From: Mycobacterium sp. NBC_00419
GTDB taxonomy: Bacteria > Actinomycetota > Actinomycetes > Mycobacteriales > Mycobacteriaceae
NCBI RefSeq assembly: GCF_036023875.1
Contig: NZ_CP107931.1
Location: 3,658,001-3,722,000, forward strand
DNA length: 64,000 bases
Direction of reading: 5' to 3'
Positions 36,115-44,294 of this stretch are shown here, piece after piece (within the stretch, counting starts at the first letter, position 1; every line of letters starts with the position of its first letter). The notes under the pieces are model-generated. The model was not told the origin of the DNA. It did no database searches and saw only the letters and a program-made list of their open reading frames with translations. The position numbers and the translations under genes are program-made.

Positions 36115-37101
36115 CTAGTCGGCCTGGCTTCTCTTGACTCCCCGCGCCGAGCCGCCGGTGGCGGTCTGCTTGGCCGGGGTGCTCGCCGTATCGGCGTCCA
36201 AATCCGTTCCCGCTCGATGGGCGGACGGCGAACCTGCGTCGCTGACGACGGCTGCGGAGGCGGCCTGGGTGCGGACAGCGGCCAGTGCCGCACGACGAGA
36301 GCTCGCGACGCTGCGTTGTTCAGGTGCGGCCGACTGACGTGATATCCGCTCAGTGATGGATCCTGACTGCGCCTGTGCTGCAACAGGAGTAGACGACGGG
36401 AACAGGTTCGACACGCTCTGCTTGATCGCATCGAGCGGAGCGCTGAGGTACGCGGTCACGGCTCGCAAGACCGCGGCTCCGATGTCGAAGTTCGGATAAC
36501 CGCTAATGAGACTTGTGTACAGCTCCTTCCAGGCTGCGGACACAACGACACCGGGCAGTGTGACGGGAAGCGTCGCATACGAGAAAGCCGCCGAGGCAAC
36601 AGCTTTGACGACGTCAGCCAATGCTTGTAGCGATGGCACGGCGGCGGCCCGCAGAGTCTGCGCTGCAGCAGGTGGTGCCGACGACGGCAGGAATGCTGAC
36701 AGTTTCGACGAGATCAGCACCAGCGGGCCAACGAAAAAAGCCGCGACTCCGAAGACCAGGCTTTCGCCAAGGTTGACGCCGTTGTAGTTGCCGCGCAGGA
36801 CCTCGAGCGCAAGGCTGAACCAGATGCCGAGAGTAATGCTGGCCGGCAGTGTGATGGGGAGGGCCGCGTACCACAGTGGAGTTGCCGCTATGAGCGCTGC
36901 GATCTCGACGACGTCGTTGATCGTCGGCGTGGTGGCGTTGGCTTGCGGCGTGGCGGCAGCGGCCGCTTGAAGTTGGACATCGGCAATGCTGACGGTCGCA
37001 AGGGCGGCCGCGTCGGGTGCGTTCGGGGGAGCGACGGCCAGGCCCAGGGTGACGAACACCGCTACCACTACCGCGGACAGCCGCGCGACGAGTGCAGTCA
37101 T
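36115..37101 (-). CDS. Exported/membrane protein with an internal duplication
   Basis: A 328-aa protein of unknown function. It begins with a long hydrophobic signal segment (LVARLSAVVVAVFVTLGLAV). The middle has two related units: WYAALPITLPASITLGIWFS followed by about 40 residues, and SYATLPVTLPGVVVSAAW, each with the YA.LP.TLP motif and a later NYNGVNLGES / YPNFDIGAAV segment. After residue 220 it is Ser/Ala/Thr-rich and probably disordered. I recall proteins of this style in mycobacteria but know no function. ATG at 37101 is placed before the signal; only a G-rich stretch precedes it. Confidence 0.7.
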   Translation of the reverse strand: MTALVARLSAVVVAVFVTLGLAVAPPNAPDAAALATVSIADVQLQAAAAATPQANATTPTINDVVEIAALIAATPLWYAALPITLPASITLGIWFSLALEVLRGNYNGVNLGESLVFGVAAFFVGPLVLISSKLSAFLPSSAPPAAAQTLRAAAVPSLQALADVVKAVASAAFSYATLPVTLPGVVVSAAWKELYTSLISGYPNFDIGAAVLRAVTAYLSAPLDAIKQSVSNLFPSSTPVAAQAQSGSITERISRQSAAPEQRSVASSRRAALAAVRTQAASAAVVSDAGSPSAHRAGTDLDADTASTPAKQTATGGSARGVKRSQAD

Positions 37102-37222
37102 AGGACACCCCCGATCAGCCAGCAAGCGGCACTGACTACTCAGCATTGTGCGGGCTCGGCAACGAAATTGACGCACAAAACGTCGCGAACGATGAGAAGG
37201 TCTCCGCCGAGCCAGCACCATT

Positions 37223-37240
37223 GTGTGAGCTAGCTCACAC
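37223..37240. promoter_or_regulatory. Perfect 18-bp palindrome upstream of usfY-like gene
   Basis: GTGTGAGCT-AGCTCACAC is a perfect palindrome 41 bases before the ATG of the UsfY-like gene, and 121 bases from the divergent exported-protein gene. It is a likely operator for an unidentified dimeric regulator. A GGGTGT at 37254-37259 resembles a SigF-type -10, but no convincing -35 was found. Confidence 0.55.
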
Positions 37241-37281
37241 GAGCGTACGATGAGGGTGTCTCTTCGCGGAAGGGAGACGCC

Positions 37282-37593
37282 ATGAAGGGTGCATATCGCG
37301 ATCCGGTGGATCACGCCCGAACCACTCAGCCGCATGCCGGCGAATCGTTCGTCGACACCCTGTGGTTGCCGGGATTGCTCCTCATCGCTCTGGGTGTGGT
37401 CGGTTTGGCCGGGGTGGTTGCCGCCCTCGCCTACAACCACCACGAGTTGTTGATGACGCTGATCTCGGTGGCCGCAGGACTGTCGATCGCCGGCGGTCTG
37501 GCCATCACTGTCGAACACCAGCGTGTGCGGCGAGTGGAGCGTCGGTGGCTGGCCGATCATCCGGATCACTGGCAGAACCGCTTGCGGGCCTGA
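37282..37593 (+). CDS. usfY: UsfY-like small membrane protein
   Basis: A 103-aa protein with two hydrophobic segments (about 29-49, LPGLLLIALGVVGLAGVVAAL, and 57-75) and a short basic C-terminus (EHQRVRRVERRWLADHPD). The N-terminus YRDPVDHARTTQPHAGESF matches what I remember of mycobacterial UsfY, a stress-linked (SigF-associated) protein of unknown function. GGAAGGGAG precedes the ATG. It is monocistronic here and not next to a sigF operon. Confidence 0.75.
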   Translation: MKGAYRDPVDHARTTQPHAGESFVDTLWLPGLLLIALGVVGLAGVVAALAYNHHELLMTLISVAAGLSIAGGLAITVEHQRVRRVERRWLADHPDHWQNRLRA

Positions 37594-37927
37594 CTGTCCG
37601 CTAGGCCACTTCTGCTTTGCTGGAACTAACCTGCATGTCAATTTCGGGGTAACGGTTCGGCATCGCCTGGTCGATGGGTGCTGCCCGCGTGGCCGAATCT
37701 GACCAGCACATCTGCTGCCTAATCCGAGAAAGCCCCTGCTCACGCCGGGTAGCGACTGCCCGATCCCCTAACCCCCTAATGGGGATTGCTGGGCTATCCC
37801 GGTAGGGGCCCTATCGGGCAGGGGAGCGCTCCCCATGTTGGGGGCTCGGCGCTGTCCATAGCGTGGCAGTAAGTCACCCGGCGAGCCGGGGATAGAGCTT
37901 CTCTCCTGAGACGAAAGGCACTCCTTC
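37594..37927. promoter_or_regulatory. Long palindrome-rich leader upstream of the iniB-like gene
   Basis: No gene is supported. The region holds several nested G/C palindromes: ATCCCC...GGGGAT (37763-37786) around CCCC-TAAT-GGGG (37773-37784), TAGGGGCCCTA near 37803, and the perfect GGGGAGCGCTCCCC (37821-37834). The iniBAC promoter of M. tuberculosis responds to cell-wall inhibitors, Lsr2 and IniR; these palindromes are candidates for such control here. AAAGG lies before the start codon. Confidence 0.45.
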
Positions 37928-40210
37928 ATGGACACCCTGCTGCAGTTCATTCTCGATCTGTTCGCCAATGAAAACGCCGCGCAGACGTTCGTCGCGGACC
38001 CGAGCGCCGCGCTTGCGAATGCCGGGCTGGCCGACGTCAGCCCGCAGGAACTCCAATCCGTGGCCGCCTCCGCTGTTCCGGGCCTGCAACTGCCCGGAGC
38101 TGACCCGGTGGCGGGCTTGGCTCAGGCGGTGTCGAGCGAGTACGGCTTCGCACCCGTCGGGGAGGCCGCGGTAATAGGCGACCAAGCGCTTCAGCTTGGC
38201 GCCGACGCGGGTACCGGCTTGGCGGCCGGGATCGGCGAGGGCATTGGAGCCGGGCTCGGTACCGCATTGAGTGGTGGCCTCGAAACCGGCCTGTCGACCG
38301 GACTTGGGCTCGGAACCGGCCTGGGCATCGGTGGCGGTGCTGAGGTTGGTGGTGGTTTTCAGGCTGGGCTGGGCACTGAGATTGGTCTGGGCACCGGCTT
38401 GGGCACGGGCTTTGGTGTGGGTGGCGGTGCTGAGGTTGGTGGCGGTTTCAACGCTGGTCTTGGTTCGGAGATTGGTCTGGGCACCGGCTTGGGCACGGGC
38501 TTTGGTGTGGGTGCTGGCGCTGAGTTCGGTGGTGGTTTCGAGGCCGGGCTGGGTACCGAGATCGGTGCGGGTGCTGGTGCCGGTGGCGGTCTGGGTACGG
38601 GCTTTGGCCTCGGTGGTGGTGCTGAAGTTGGTGGCGGTTTCGAGGCTGGGCTGGGTTCGCAGATTGGTCTGGGTACCGGTGTGGGCACGGGCTTTGGTGT
38701 GGGTGGTGGCGCTGAGTTCGGTGGTGGTTTCGAGGCCGGGCTGGGTACCGAGATCGGTGCGGGTGCTGGTGCCGGTGGCGGTCTGGGTACGGGCTTTGGC
38801 CTCGGTGGCGGTGCCGAGGTTGGCGGTGGTTTCGACGCCGGCCTCGGTGCTGGCACACACACCGGCATCGGTACTGGCTTCGGCGCCGGTGGAAACATCG
38901 GCGGCGGAGCCGAACTCGGCGGCGGCATCAACGCCGGCCTCGGTGGCGCCACACAGTTCGGCGGCCACGCCGGTGGCGGAGCCAACATCGGCTCCGGACT
39001 GGCCGCGGGTGCCGGCGCCGAAGCCGTTGACCGCAGCCGGTTTTCGGCCAACAGTGGTGTCGACGCCGAGCGCCGCGCGACCCTGAACGCCAACTCCGGA
39101 TCGCCCACCCTCAACACCGGAGTCGGCGCCCAGGAGAACTTCAGCAGCAGCTCCAGCGCAGGCTTCAGCAGCCCGCTCGGCGGTGCGGGCTTCGCCAACC
39201 AGACCGCAGCCGCCGGTGGCGGTGCGATCGGTCTCGGCGGAGCCGGCCTCGGAGCGTCCGGCACTACGGCGATGTCGAGCGCGACCACAGCCGGAATCGT
39301 CAGCCCGCTCGGCGGTGCCGCGCTGAGCACGCAGGCTGCAGCGACCAACACCGCGGCGGCGAGTTTCCTCCACAACGAAGGCGCCGCGCTCGGCGGCCAG
39401 TCGAATGTCGCGGGACAGTCCACCGTCGGTGGCGGATTCGGTACTCAGGCCAACGCCGGTGGCGGATTCGGCTCGCAGGCTAACGTCGGGGGAGCGTTCG
39501 GTACCCAAGCCAACGTTGGTGGAGCGTTCGGCGGTCACACCAACGTCGACGTGACGACGCCTGCCGCAGGCGCGGCCATCGGTGGCCACACCAACGTGGC
39601 CGCGGGCGCGACGGCGGGTGGCAGTGCCGACTTCCTCACCCACGAGGCGACGACGCTCGGTGCGCACAGCGCCGTGCAGGCCGCCGGTTCAACCAATGCT
39701 GCAGCATCGGCAGGACAGGCGACCGTCGGAGGAAATACCAACGTGCACAACAGCACTGACATTCTGGGACAGGACAGTGCAGCCCTTGGTGGCCACAGTG
39801 CAGCCAGTGGCGGTGCCGCAGTCAGCACGCACACCCAGGCGGGCTCGCCGAGCCAGGGCGCAGTCATCACCACCGGGGGATCAGCCTCGGGTGGTGGCGA
39901 GGTCGCGGCCGGCTCGCAGGGGGCCTCGGTGATCACCGGTGCGCAGGGCAGCAGCGCTGCAGGCGGTGCCACCTCGGTTGGCGGCAGCCACGCGTCGACC
40001 ACTGTCGACCAGCATGCCGCCGTCGACTCGTCGACCCATGTGGCGACACCGACACCGGATCACTCCGTCGTCGACCAGTCGTCACACACCTCGGCCGACT
40101 ACTCGAGTCACTCGTTGTTCGACGCCAGCCACGATCCGTCGGCTGCGCACGCCCAAGCGGGCACCGACCTGTCGTCGCACAACCAGTTCGACCAGCACCT
40201 GGGCTTCTGA
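37928..40210 (+). CDS. iniB: IniB-like protein with large Gly-rich repeat domain
   Basis: A 760-aa protein. Residues 1-70 match the IniB N-terminal domain (TLLQFILDLFANENAAQTFV, PGLQLPGADPVAGL, QAVSSEYGF). Residues about 80-360 are built of Gly-rich units of 30 or 34 residues (for example AEVGGGFQAGLGTEIGLGTG), then come looser Gly/Ala/Ser/Asn repeats (GGAFGTQANV type) and a C-terminus with SHSLFDASHDP, matching the IniB end. In M. tuberculosis iniB-iniA-iniC respond to isoniazid; here no iniA/iniC dynamin-like genes follow, only a terminator. Confidence 0.88.
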   Translation: MDTLLQFILDLFANENAAQTFVADPSAALANAGLADVSPQELQSVAASAVPGLQLPGADPVAGLAQAVSSEYGFAPVGEAAVIGDQALQLGADAGTGLAAGIGEGIGAGLGTALSGGLETGLSTGLGLGTGLGIGGGAEVGGGFQAGLGTEIGLGTGLGTGFGVGGGAEVGGGFNAGLGSEIGLGTGLGTGFGVGAGAEFGGGFEAGLGTEIGAGAGAGGGLGTGFGLGGGAEVGGGFEAGLGSQIGLGTGVGTGFGVGGGAEFGGGFEAGLGTEIGAGAGAGGGLGTGFGLGGGAEVGGGFDAGLGAGTHTGIGTGFGAGGNIGGGAELGGGINAGLGGATQFGGHAGGGANIGSGLAAGAGAEAVDRSRFSANSGVDAERRATLNANSGSPTLNTGVGAQENFSSSSSAGFSSPLGGAGFANQTAAAGGGAIGLGGAGLGASGTTAMSSATTAGIVSPLGGAALSTQAAATNTAAASFLHNEGAALGGQSNVAGQSTVGGGFGTQANAGGGFGSQANVGGAFGTQANVGGAFGGHTNVDVTTPAAGAAIGGHTNVAAGATAGGSADFLTHEATTLGAHSAVQAAGSTNAAASAGQATVGGNTNVHNSTDILGQDSAALGGHSAASGGAAVSTHTQAGSPSQGAVITTGGSASGGGEVAAGSQGASVITGAQGSSAAGGATSVGGSHASTTVDQHAAVDSSTHVATPTPDHSVVDQSSHTSADYSSHSLFDASHDPSAAHAQAGTDLSSHNQFDQHLGF
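38330..38870 (+). repeat. Tandem 90/102-bp repeats inside the iniB-like gene
   Basis: Coding repeats of about 90 and 102 bases encode Gly-rich 30- and 34-residue units. Two long almost identical copies start at 38519 and 38711, 192 bases (64 codons) apart, showing a recent duplication of a two-unit block. Such identity makes copy-number change between strains likely. Confidence 0.8.
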
Positions 40211-40229
40211 CCGAAGGAGCCAATCCGAT

Positions 40230-40259
40230 GTCGGCGGGGACCGCATGGTCCCCGCCGAC
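40230..40259. terminator. Bidirectional hairpin terminator
   Basis: GTCGGCGGGGACC, loop GCAT, GGTCCCCGCCGAC: a perfect 13-bp stem with a four-base loop between the convergent iniB-like gene (ends 40210) and the SDR gene (ends 40260). It directly abuts the SDR stop codon. Confidence 0.85.
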
Positions 40260-41024
40260 TTATCTCCAGGTCTCGGGAAGGTTGTGGCCGCCGTCGGCAA
40301 CCAGGACGGCGCCGGTCACGAACGAGGCCGTCTCGTGGGCCAAAAACGCGACGCACGAAGCGATCTCGTCTGGTGTTCCGCTGCGGCCGAATGGCCCCGC
40401 TGCGGCGGCCGTCGCTTCGAACTCCAGCTGTGAACCGGTGAGCACGTAGCCCGGCGCGACGACGTTGACCGTCACGCCGTCGCGCACCACCTCGAGCGCC
40501 AGGGCGCGGCTCAACCCGACCAAACCCGCCTTAGCCGCGGTATAGGTGGCCTGGCCGGGCATCGCATTGACGGTGCCCGTCGTCGAACCCACCGTCACGA
40601 TGCGCCCGTAGCCCGACGCGGTCATCACGGGCACCGCGGCCCGGCACATCAGGAACGCCGTCGTCATGTTGCGTGCTATCGCCGAGTCCCAGTCTCGCAA
40701 CGACAGCTTGGCCACCTCGGCTTCGGTGTCCCACCCGCTCGTCACCGAGGTCATCCCCGCGTTGTTCACCAGAATGTCCAGCCGGCCCCACGTCTCGGTG
40801 GCGGCGGCGACAAGTGTCTCAGCGGCACCGTCGACAGTCAGGTCAGCCACGACGCCGATTGCCGCAGAACCAAGTTCACCGGCTCGATCGTGAATGCGAT
40901 CACTCGTCGCACCCAGCACCACGCGCGCACCCTCGCCGACAAGGCGCCTGGCGACGGCGAAGCCGATGCCGTCGGCCGCACCCGCACCGGTGATGATTGC
41001 TACCCGACCTTCGAAGCCACTCAT
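40260..41024 (-). CDS. Short-chain dehydrogenase/reductase
   Basis: A 254-aa classical SDR. Cofactor motif VAIITGAGAADGIGFAVARR, NNAGMTSV, catalytic Ser in VTVGSTTGTVNAMPG and YTAAKAGL (Tyr-x3-Lys). An NAD(P)H-dependent oxidoreductase of unknown substrate; such enzymes in mycobacteria act on 3-oxoacyl chains or sterols. The ATG at 41024 lies 2 bases after the stop of the preceding SDR gene with AGGA upstream (a GTG at 41030 is possible), so it is the last gene of an echA3-tetR-SDR-SDR operon. A terminator follows. Confidence 0.88.
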   Translation of the reverse strand: MSGFEGRVAIITGAGAADGIGFAVARRLVGEGARVVLGATSDRIHDRAGELGSAAIGVVADLTVDGAAETLVAAATETWGRLDILVNNAGMTSVTSGWDTEAEVAKLSLRDWDSAIARNMTTAFLMCRAAVPVMTASGYGRIVTVGSTTGTVNAMPGQATYTAAKAGLVGLSRALALEVVRDGVTVNVVAPGYVLTGSQLEFEATAAAAGPFGRSGTPDEIASCVAFLAHETASFVTGAVLVADGGHNLPETWR

Positions 41025-41026
41025 CG

Positions 41027-41764
41027 TCACATCCTATGGGGGACATCGGCGATCAATCCGCCGTCCATCACGAACTCCGAGCCGGTGGCGAACGAGGACT
41101 CGTCGCTGGCCAGGAAGAGAACGAACGTCGACACCTCGACGGGCTCGGCGATGCGGCCCAGTGGGGCGGCGACGAGGTCCTCGGGCATGTGCGCGGTCAT
41201 CGGGGTGCGGACCATCCCCGGATGCAGCGAATTAACCCGAATGTTGTTGGACGCCAACTCCAATGCGGCCGACTTGGTCAAGCCCCGGATCGCCCACTTG
41301 GAGGCGACGTAACCATGGTTGCCCGGGGTGCCACGCATGCCCTGGATCGACGACATGTTGATGATCGACCCGCCGCCGGCGGCGATCATCGGCTCGATCA
41401 CCGCTTTGATGCCCAGCATCGTCCCGGTCAGGTTGACGTCGAGAACGCGCTGCCAGCGATCAGGTTCGAGGTTGCGCAGCGTGCGCCGGTAGACGATGCC
41501 CGCGTTGTTCACCAAAACATTGAGCGTGCCGAACGCGTGCAGTGCCGTGTCGACGGCGCCGGCCCACTGGTCGGGGTCGGTGACATCGAGGTGGACGTAG
41601 CGCGCGGCCTCGCCGAGTTCCTCGGCGACTGCCCGGCCTTCGTCGTCCAAGACGTCACCGAGGACGACCTTGGCGCCCTCGCCGACCAGCAGGCGGGCAT
41701 GTGAAGCGCCCATCCCGCGCGCCGCGCCACTGATGACTGCGACCTTGCCGTCGACGCGTCCCAT
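41027..41764 (-). CDS. FabG3-like SDR (hydroxysteroid dehydrogenase type)
   Basis: A 245-aa SDR very similar to FabG3 (Rv2002), an NADH-dependent 3alpha,20beta-hydroxysteroid dehydrogenase: VAVISGAARGMGASHARLLV, ARYVHLDVTDPDQW, NNAGIVYRRTL, INMSSIQGMRGTPG, YVASKWAIRGLTKSAALELA, RVNSLHPGMVRTPM. Catalytic Ser, Tyr and Lys are present. The ATG at 41764 lies 10 bases after the TetR stop. It probably reduces or oxidises a hydroxysteroid or a 3-oxo group; TetR next door suggests ligand-induced control. Confidence 0.87.
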   Translation of the reverse strand: MGRVDGKVAVISGAARGMGASHARLLVGEGAKVVLGDVLDDEGRAVAEELGEAARYVHLDVTDPDQWAGAVDTALHAFGTLNVLVNNAGIVYRRTLRNLEPDRWQRVLDVNLTGTMLGIKAVIEPMIAAGGGSIINMSSIQGMRGTPGNHGYVASKWAIRGLTKSAALELASNNIRVNSLHPGMVRTPMTAHMPEDLVAAPLGRIAEPVEVSTFVLFLASDESSFATGSEFVMDGGLIADVPHRM

Positions 41765-41774
41765 CCGCGGCACG

Positions 41775-42365
41775 CTACCGGCTGAACCCGGCCAGCACGG
41801 CCTGCACCCCGACATCCCACCGGCGGTTGACCGAGGTGGCCGAGGTACCCAACCACCGACCCGCCTCCTGGACGGCCAAACCCTGTGCCAGAGCGAGCAA
41901 TACGTGCGCGATGTCGACCGGATCCCCGGACAGCGTGCCGGCGTCGATGCAGCGCTGCACCTTGGCGACGAGGATCTCTCGAACTGTCGGCGCGGCCCCG
42001 ATCTCTTCGGGTCCCGGGCCGAGGTCCTGGAACGGGCGGCTGAACATCACTCTGGCCAGCGGCGGGTAGTCCAAGCAGAACCGCCGGAAAACCGGGGTCA
42101 CCGCCCGTAGGTCTGCCAGTGGGTCAGCGGATTCCGGCAGTCCGGCGAGCTGGCGGCCGAGCCGGTGGAACCCTTCGACGAACACCGCCCGCAGCAGCCC
42201 GTCCTTGTCGACGAACAACTCGTAGACCGCGGGCACCGAGGTCCCCGCGCGTTCGGCTACCCGCCGCGTCGTGAAGCCGGACAGGCCGTTCTCGCACAGC
42301 GTGGCCACGGCCACGTCGACCACGCGGTCGCGCAGCTCAGGTGTGCGCTGCTTGACCCTGGGCAC
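41775..42365 (-). CDS. TetR-family transcriptional regulator
   Basis: A 196-aa repressor-type regulator. N-terminal helix-turn-helix about 11-57 (RVVDVAVATLCENGLSGFTT, RRVAERAGTSVPAVYELFVD), followed by an all-helical ligand-binding domain. It lies 3 bases after echA3 and is followed by two SDR genes, so it probably controls this operon by sensing an acyl-CoA or steroid-like ligand. The palindrome at 43103-43112 upstream of echA3 is a candidate operator. ATG not checked for ribosome site; the frame has no better start. Confidence 0.9.
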   Translation of the reverse strand: MPRVKQRTPELRDRVVDVAVATLCENGLSGFTTRRVAERAGTSVPAVYELFVDKDGLLRAVFVEGFHRLGRQLAGLPESADPLADLRAVTPVFRRFCLDYPPLARVMFSRPFQDLGPGPEEIGAAPTVREILVAKVQRCIDAGTLSGDPVDIAHVLLALAQGLAVQEAGRWLGTSATSVNRRWDVGVQAVLAGFSR

Positions 42366-42368
42366 GGA

Positions 42369-43067
42369 TTAGGACAGCCCGAACTCGGTGTGGATGTTGT
42401 CGATGCCGTGGCGCATGGCGTCGAGGGTGGCCTGCCGCGCCCGCAGCTTGCTGGCCAGGTGCGCCCCCGCGGTCAGGGTGGTGAACTCACGGGCGGCCTC
42501 CAGGGCGCGCGGAATGACCTGCTCGGGCAGGACGATGTCGTCGACCCAGCCGGCCGCCACCGCGGTCTCGCCGAAGAAAGTCTTGGCCAGCCCGACAGCC
42601 TGCTGGTAGGCCGACGGGGTCAGCCGCAGCTTGAGCACCTCGAGCGCCGGGTAAGGCAGGACCATCCCGATCGCCACCTCGTTGGCCTGGAAGTTGTAGC
42701 TGTGCGCGGCAACGCGGTGGTCGAAGCTGCACGCCAGGAACGAACCCATCGCGATGGCATGCCCGGTGACGGCGGCGACGACCGGCTTGGGGAACGACAG
42801 CAAGCGGTGGGAGAGGTTGAACCCGCCCTGCAGCATCGCGATCGAGGCGTCGATATCACCCGAGCGGAATACCTTGAGGTCGAAGCCGCCGCTGAACACC
42901 CGGTCGTTGCCGGCTAGGACCACCGCACCGGCGTTGTCGGCTTCGGCGCGGTCGATGGCGTGGTTGATCTCCTGCAGCATGCTCGGGCTCAGCACATTGA
43001 CCTTGCCGTCGTCGAGTGTGATCACGGCGATCGCGTCGTCCTTGCGATAACTCACCGGCCCGGTCAT
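42369..43067 (-). CDS. echA3: Enoyl-CoA hydratase/crotonase family protein
   Basis: A 232-aa crotonase, similar in length and sequence to EchA3 (Rv0632c) of M. tuberculosis, and in the matching place of the conserved locus. Seen: AVITLDDGKVNVLSPSM, oxyanion-hole segments FSGGFDLKVF and TGHAIAMGSFLACSFDHRV, and ANEVAIGMVLPYPALEVL. It would hydrate or isomerise enoyl-CoA; the usual catalytic Glu positions are not obvious to me. First gene of the leftward four-gene operon. Confidence 0.88.
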   Translation of the reverse strand: MTGPVSYRKDDAIAVITLDDGKVNVLSPSMLQEINHAIDRAEADNAGAVVLAGNDRVFSGGFDLKVFRSGDIDASIAMLQGGFNLSHRLLSFPKPVVAAVTGHAIAMGSFLACSFDHRVAAHSYNFQANEVAIGMVLPYPALEVLKLRLTPSAYQQAVGLAKTFFGETAVAAGWVDDIVLPEQVIPRALEAAREFTTLTAGAHLASKLRARQATLDAMRHGIDNIHTEFGLS

Positions 43068-43102
43068 GGGTGCTCCTTCGTCGCAGCGTCAGTTGGACCG
43101 AC

Positions 43103-43112
43103 GTTACGTAAC
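43103..43112. promoter_or_regulatory. Palindrome GTTACGTAAC, candidate TetR operator
   Basis: A perfect 10-bp palindrome 36 bases upstream of the echA3 start, in the only gap before the echA3-tetR-SDR operon. Its position fits an operator for the TetR protein of the same operon. No wider symmetry is convincing. Confidence 0.45.
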
Positions 43113-43226
43113 AAAGTTCCGAATTGCCAAGAGGCAATCCCGGTCAGCCGTCAGGGGAGCCGAGCCGGGGTTCAATTACCCACGCCACCAACGGTTCTGG
43201 GTCGAAAGCACAGCCTCGGGGAGGGG

Positions 43227-43943
43227 TCAGCCGCCCATGAACGAGCGCCACTGCTCGAGGTTTGACGCCCGGTAGACGTAGTTGGACCGCTTGACCTCCG
43301 AGAGCACCGCGCTGGGCTCCGTCGAGTACCAGTGACCGGGGAACACGGTCGGGTCGCCGGGCAGCGCGGCCAGCTGCTGCAGACTGCGGAACATCTCGTC
43401 GACGTCGCCGCCCGGGAAATCGGTGCGCCCGCATCCGTCGAGGAACAGGGTGTCGCCGGCCACCAGCCGCCCGTCGAGCAGGAAACACTGGCTGCCCGGG
43501 GTGTGCCCCGGGGTGTGCAGCAATTCGATCTCGATGTCACCGACCGCGACTTTGTCGCGATGCTCGTGGGCGGTCAGCTCGCTCATCGGGATACCGGTGG
43601 TCCGCGACACCCACAGCGCCTCGTGGGTGTTGACGTGAACCGGCACACTGACCCGCTCGAGCAATTCGGACAGGCCCGCCAGCGTGAAGCCCATCATGGT
43701 TCCACCGACGTGATCGGGGTGGTGGTGGGTGACCAGCACACCGGACAGGTGCATGCCGTCGGCCTCCAGGGCGTCGAGCAGGTCCCCGGCCGCGTAGGCC
43801 GGGTCGACCACCACGGCGTCCCCGGTCTCCCGGTCGCCGATCAGATAGGCGAAGTTGCGCATCTGCTGCGCCATCATGTCGCCGGGCGCGAAGTCCCGGC
43901 CGGAGAGCAGTTGGCGGAAGTACAGCCGGTCCGTCGATGACAT
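43227..43943 (-). CDS. Metallo-beta-lactamase-fold hydrolase (glyoxalase II-like)
   Basis: A 238-aa MBL-fold protein, similar to Rv0634c. Metal-binding motif THHHPDHVGG, then HTPGHTPGSQCFLL, VAGDTLFLDGCGRTDFPGG and the C-terminal FPGHWY, together giving the two-metal site of the family. Substrate is likely a thioester or other small hydrolysable compound; not proven. ATG at 43943. It is divergent from the tRNA-rpmG-had block, in the same relation as in M. tuberculosis. Confidence 0.9.
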   Translation of the reverse strand: MSSTDRLYFRQLLSGRDFAPGDMMAQQMRNFAYLIGDRETGDAVVVDPAYAAGDLLDALEADGMHLSGVLVTHHHPDHVGGTMMGFTLAGLSELLERVSVPVHVNTHEALWVSRTTGIPMSELTAHEHRDKVAVGDIEIELLHTPGHTPGSQCFLLDGRLVAGDTLFLDGCGRTDFPGGDVDEMFRSLQQLAALPGDPTVFPGHWYSTEPSAVLSEVKRSNYVYRASNLEQWRSFMGG

Positions 43944-44071
43944 GACCTCAGCCTATGGCGTCTGCACGCCGCGCCCGATTTCGCCCCTCGACGAGCGGTT
44001 TGGTTCAGCCGAGCCGCAGGCTGTACCCTCTTTAAGGCCCACGGCGCGGTATCACCGACGCCGAGGGTGAG

Positions 44072-44144
44072 GCCCCCTTAGCTCAGTCGGTAGAGCGTTT
44101 CCATGGTAAGGAAAAGGTCAACGGTTCGATTCCGTTAGGGGGCT
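44072..44144 (+). tRNA. tRNA-Thr (GGT anticodon)
   Basis: 73 nt. Acceptor stem GCCCCCT/AGGGGGC, discriminator T, D-loop AGCTCAGTCGGTAGA, anticodon GGT at 44105-44107, T-arm GGTTCGATTCC. CCA is not encoded. Confidence 0.97.
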
Positions 44145-44181
44145 CGGTGGACGCGAGCGGAGCTCCGCCCGCGTCGATCGG

Positions 44182-44255
44182 GGCGGTGTAGCTCAGCTGG
44201 TTAGAGCGCACGACTCATAATCGTGAGGTCGGGAGATCGAGCCTCCCCACCGCTA
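44182..44255 (+). tRNA. tRNA-Met (CAT anticodon)
   Basis: 74 nt. Acceptor GGCGGTG/CACCGCT (first pair G-U), D-loop TAGCTCAGCTGGTTAGAG, anticodon CAT at 44216-44218. By synteny and by a paired first base this is the elongator tRNA-Met. CCA not encoded. Confidence 0.95.
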
Positions 44256-44294
44256 CAGGAACGAACTACGAGAGTGTGAAAGAAGGCAACGAAC

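Noticed and set aside
38330-38870. Regular DNA repeats that might be taken for a CRISPR array or a PE_PGRS gene
   Set aside because: The repeats are in-frame Gly-rich codons without spacers, and the N-terminus is IniB-type, not PE.
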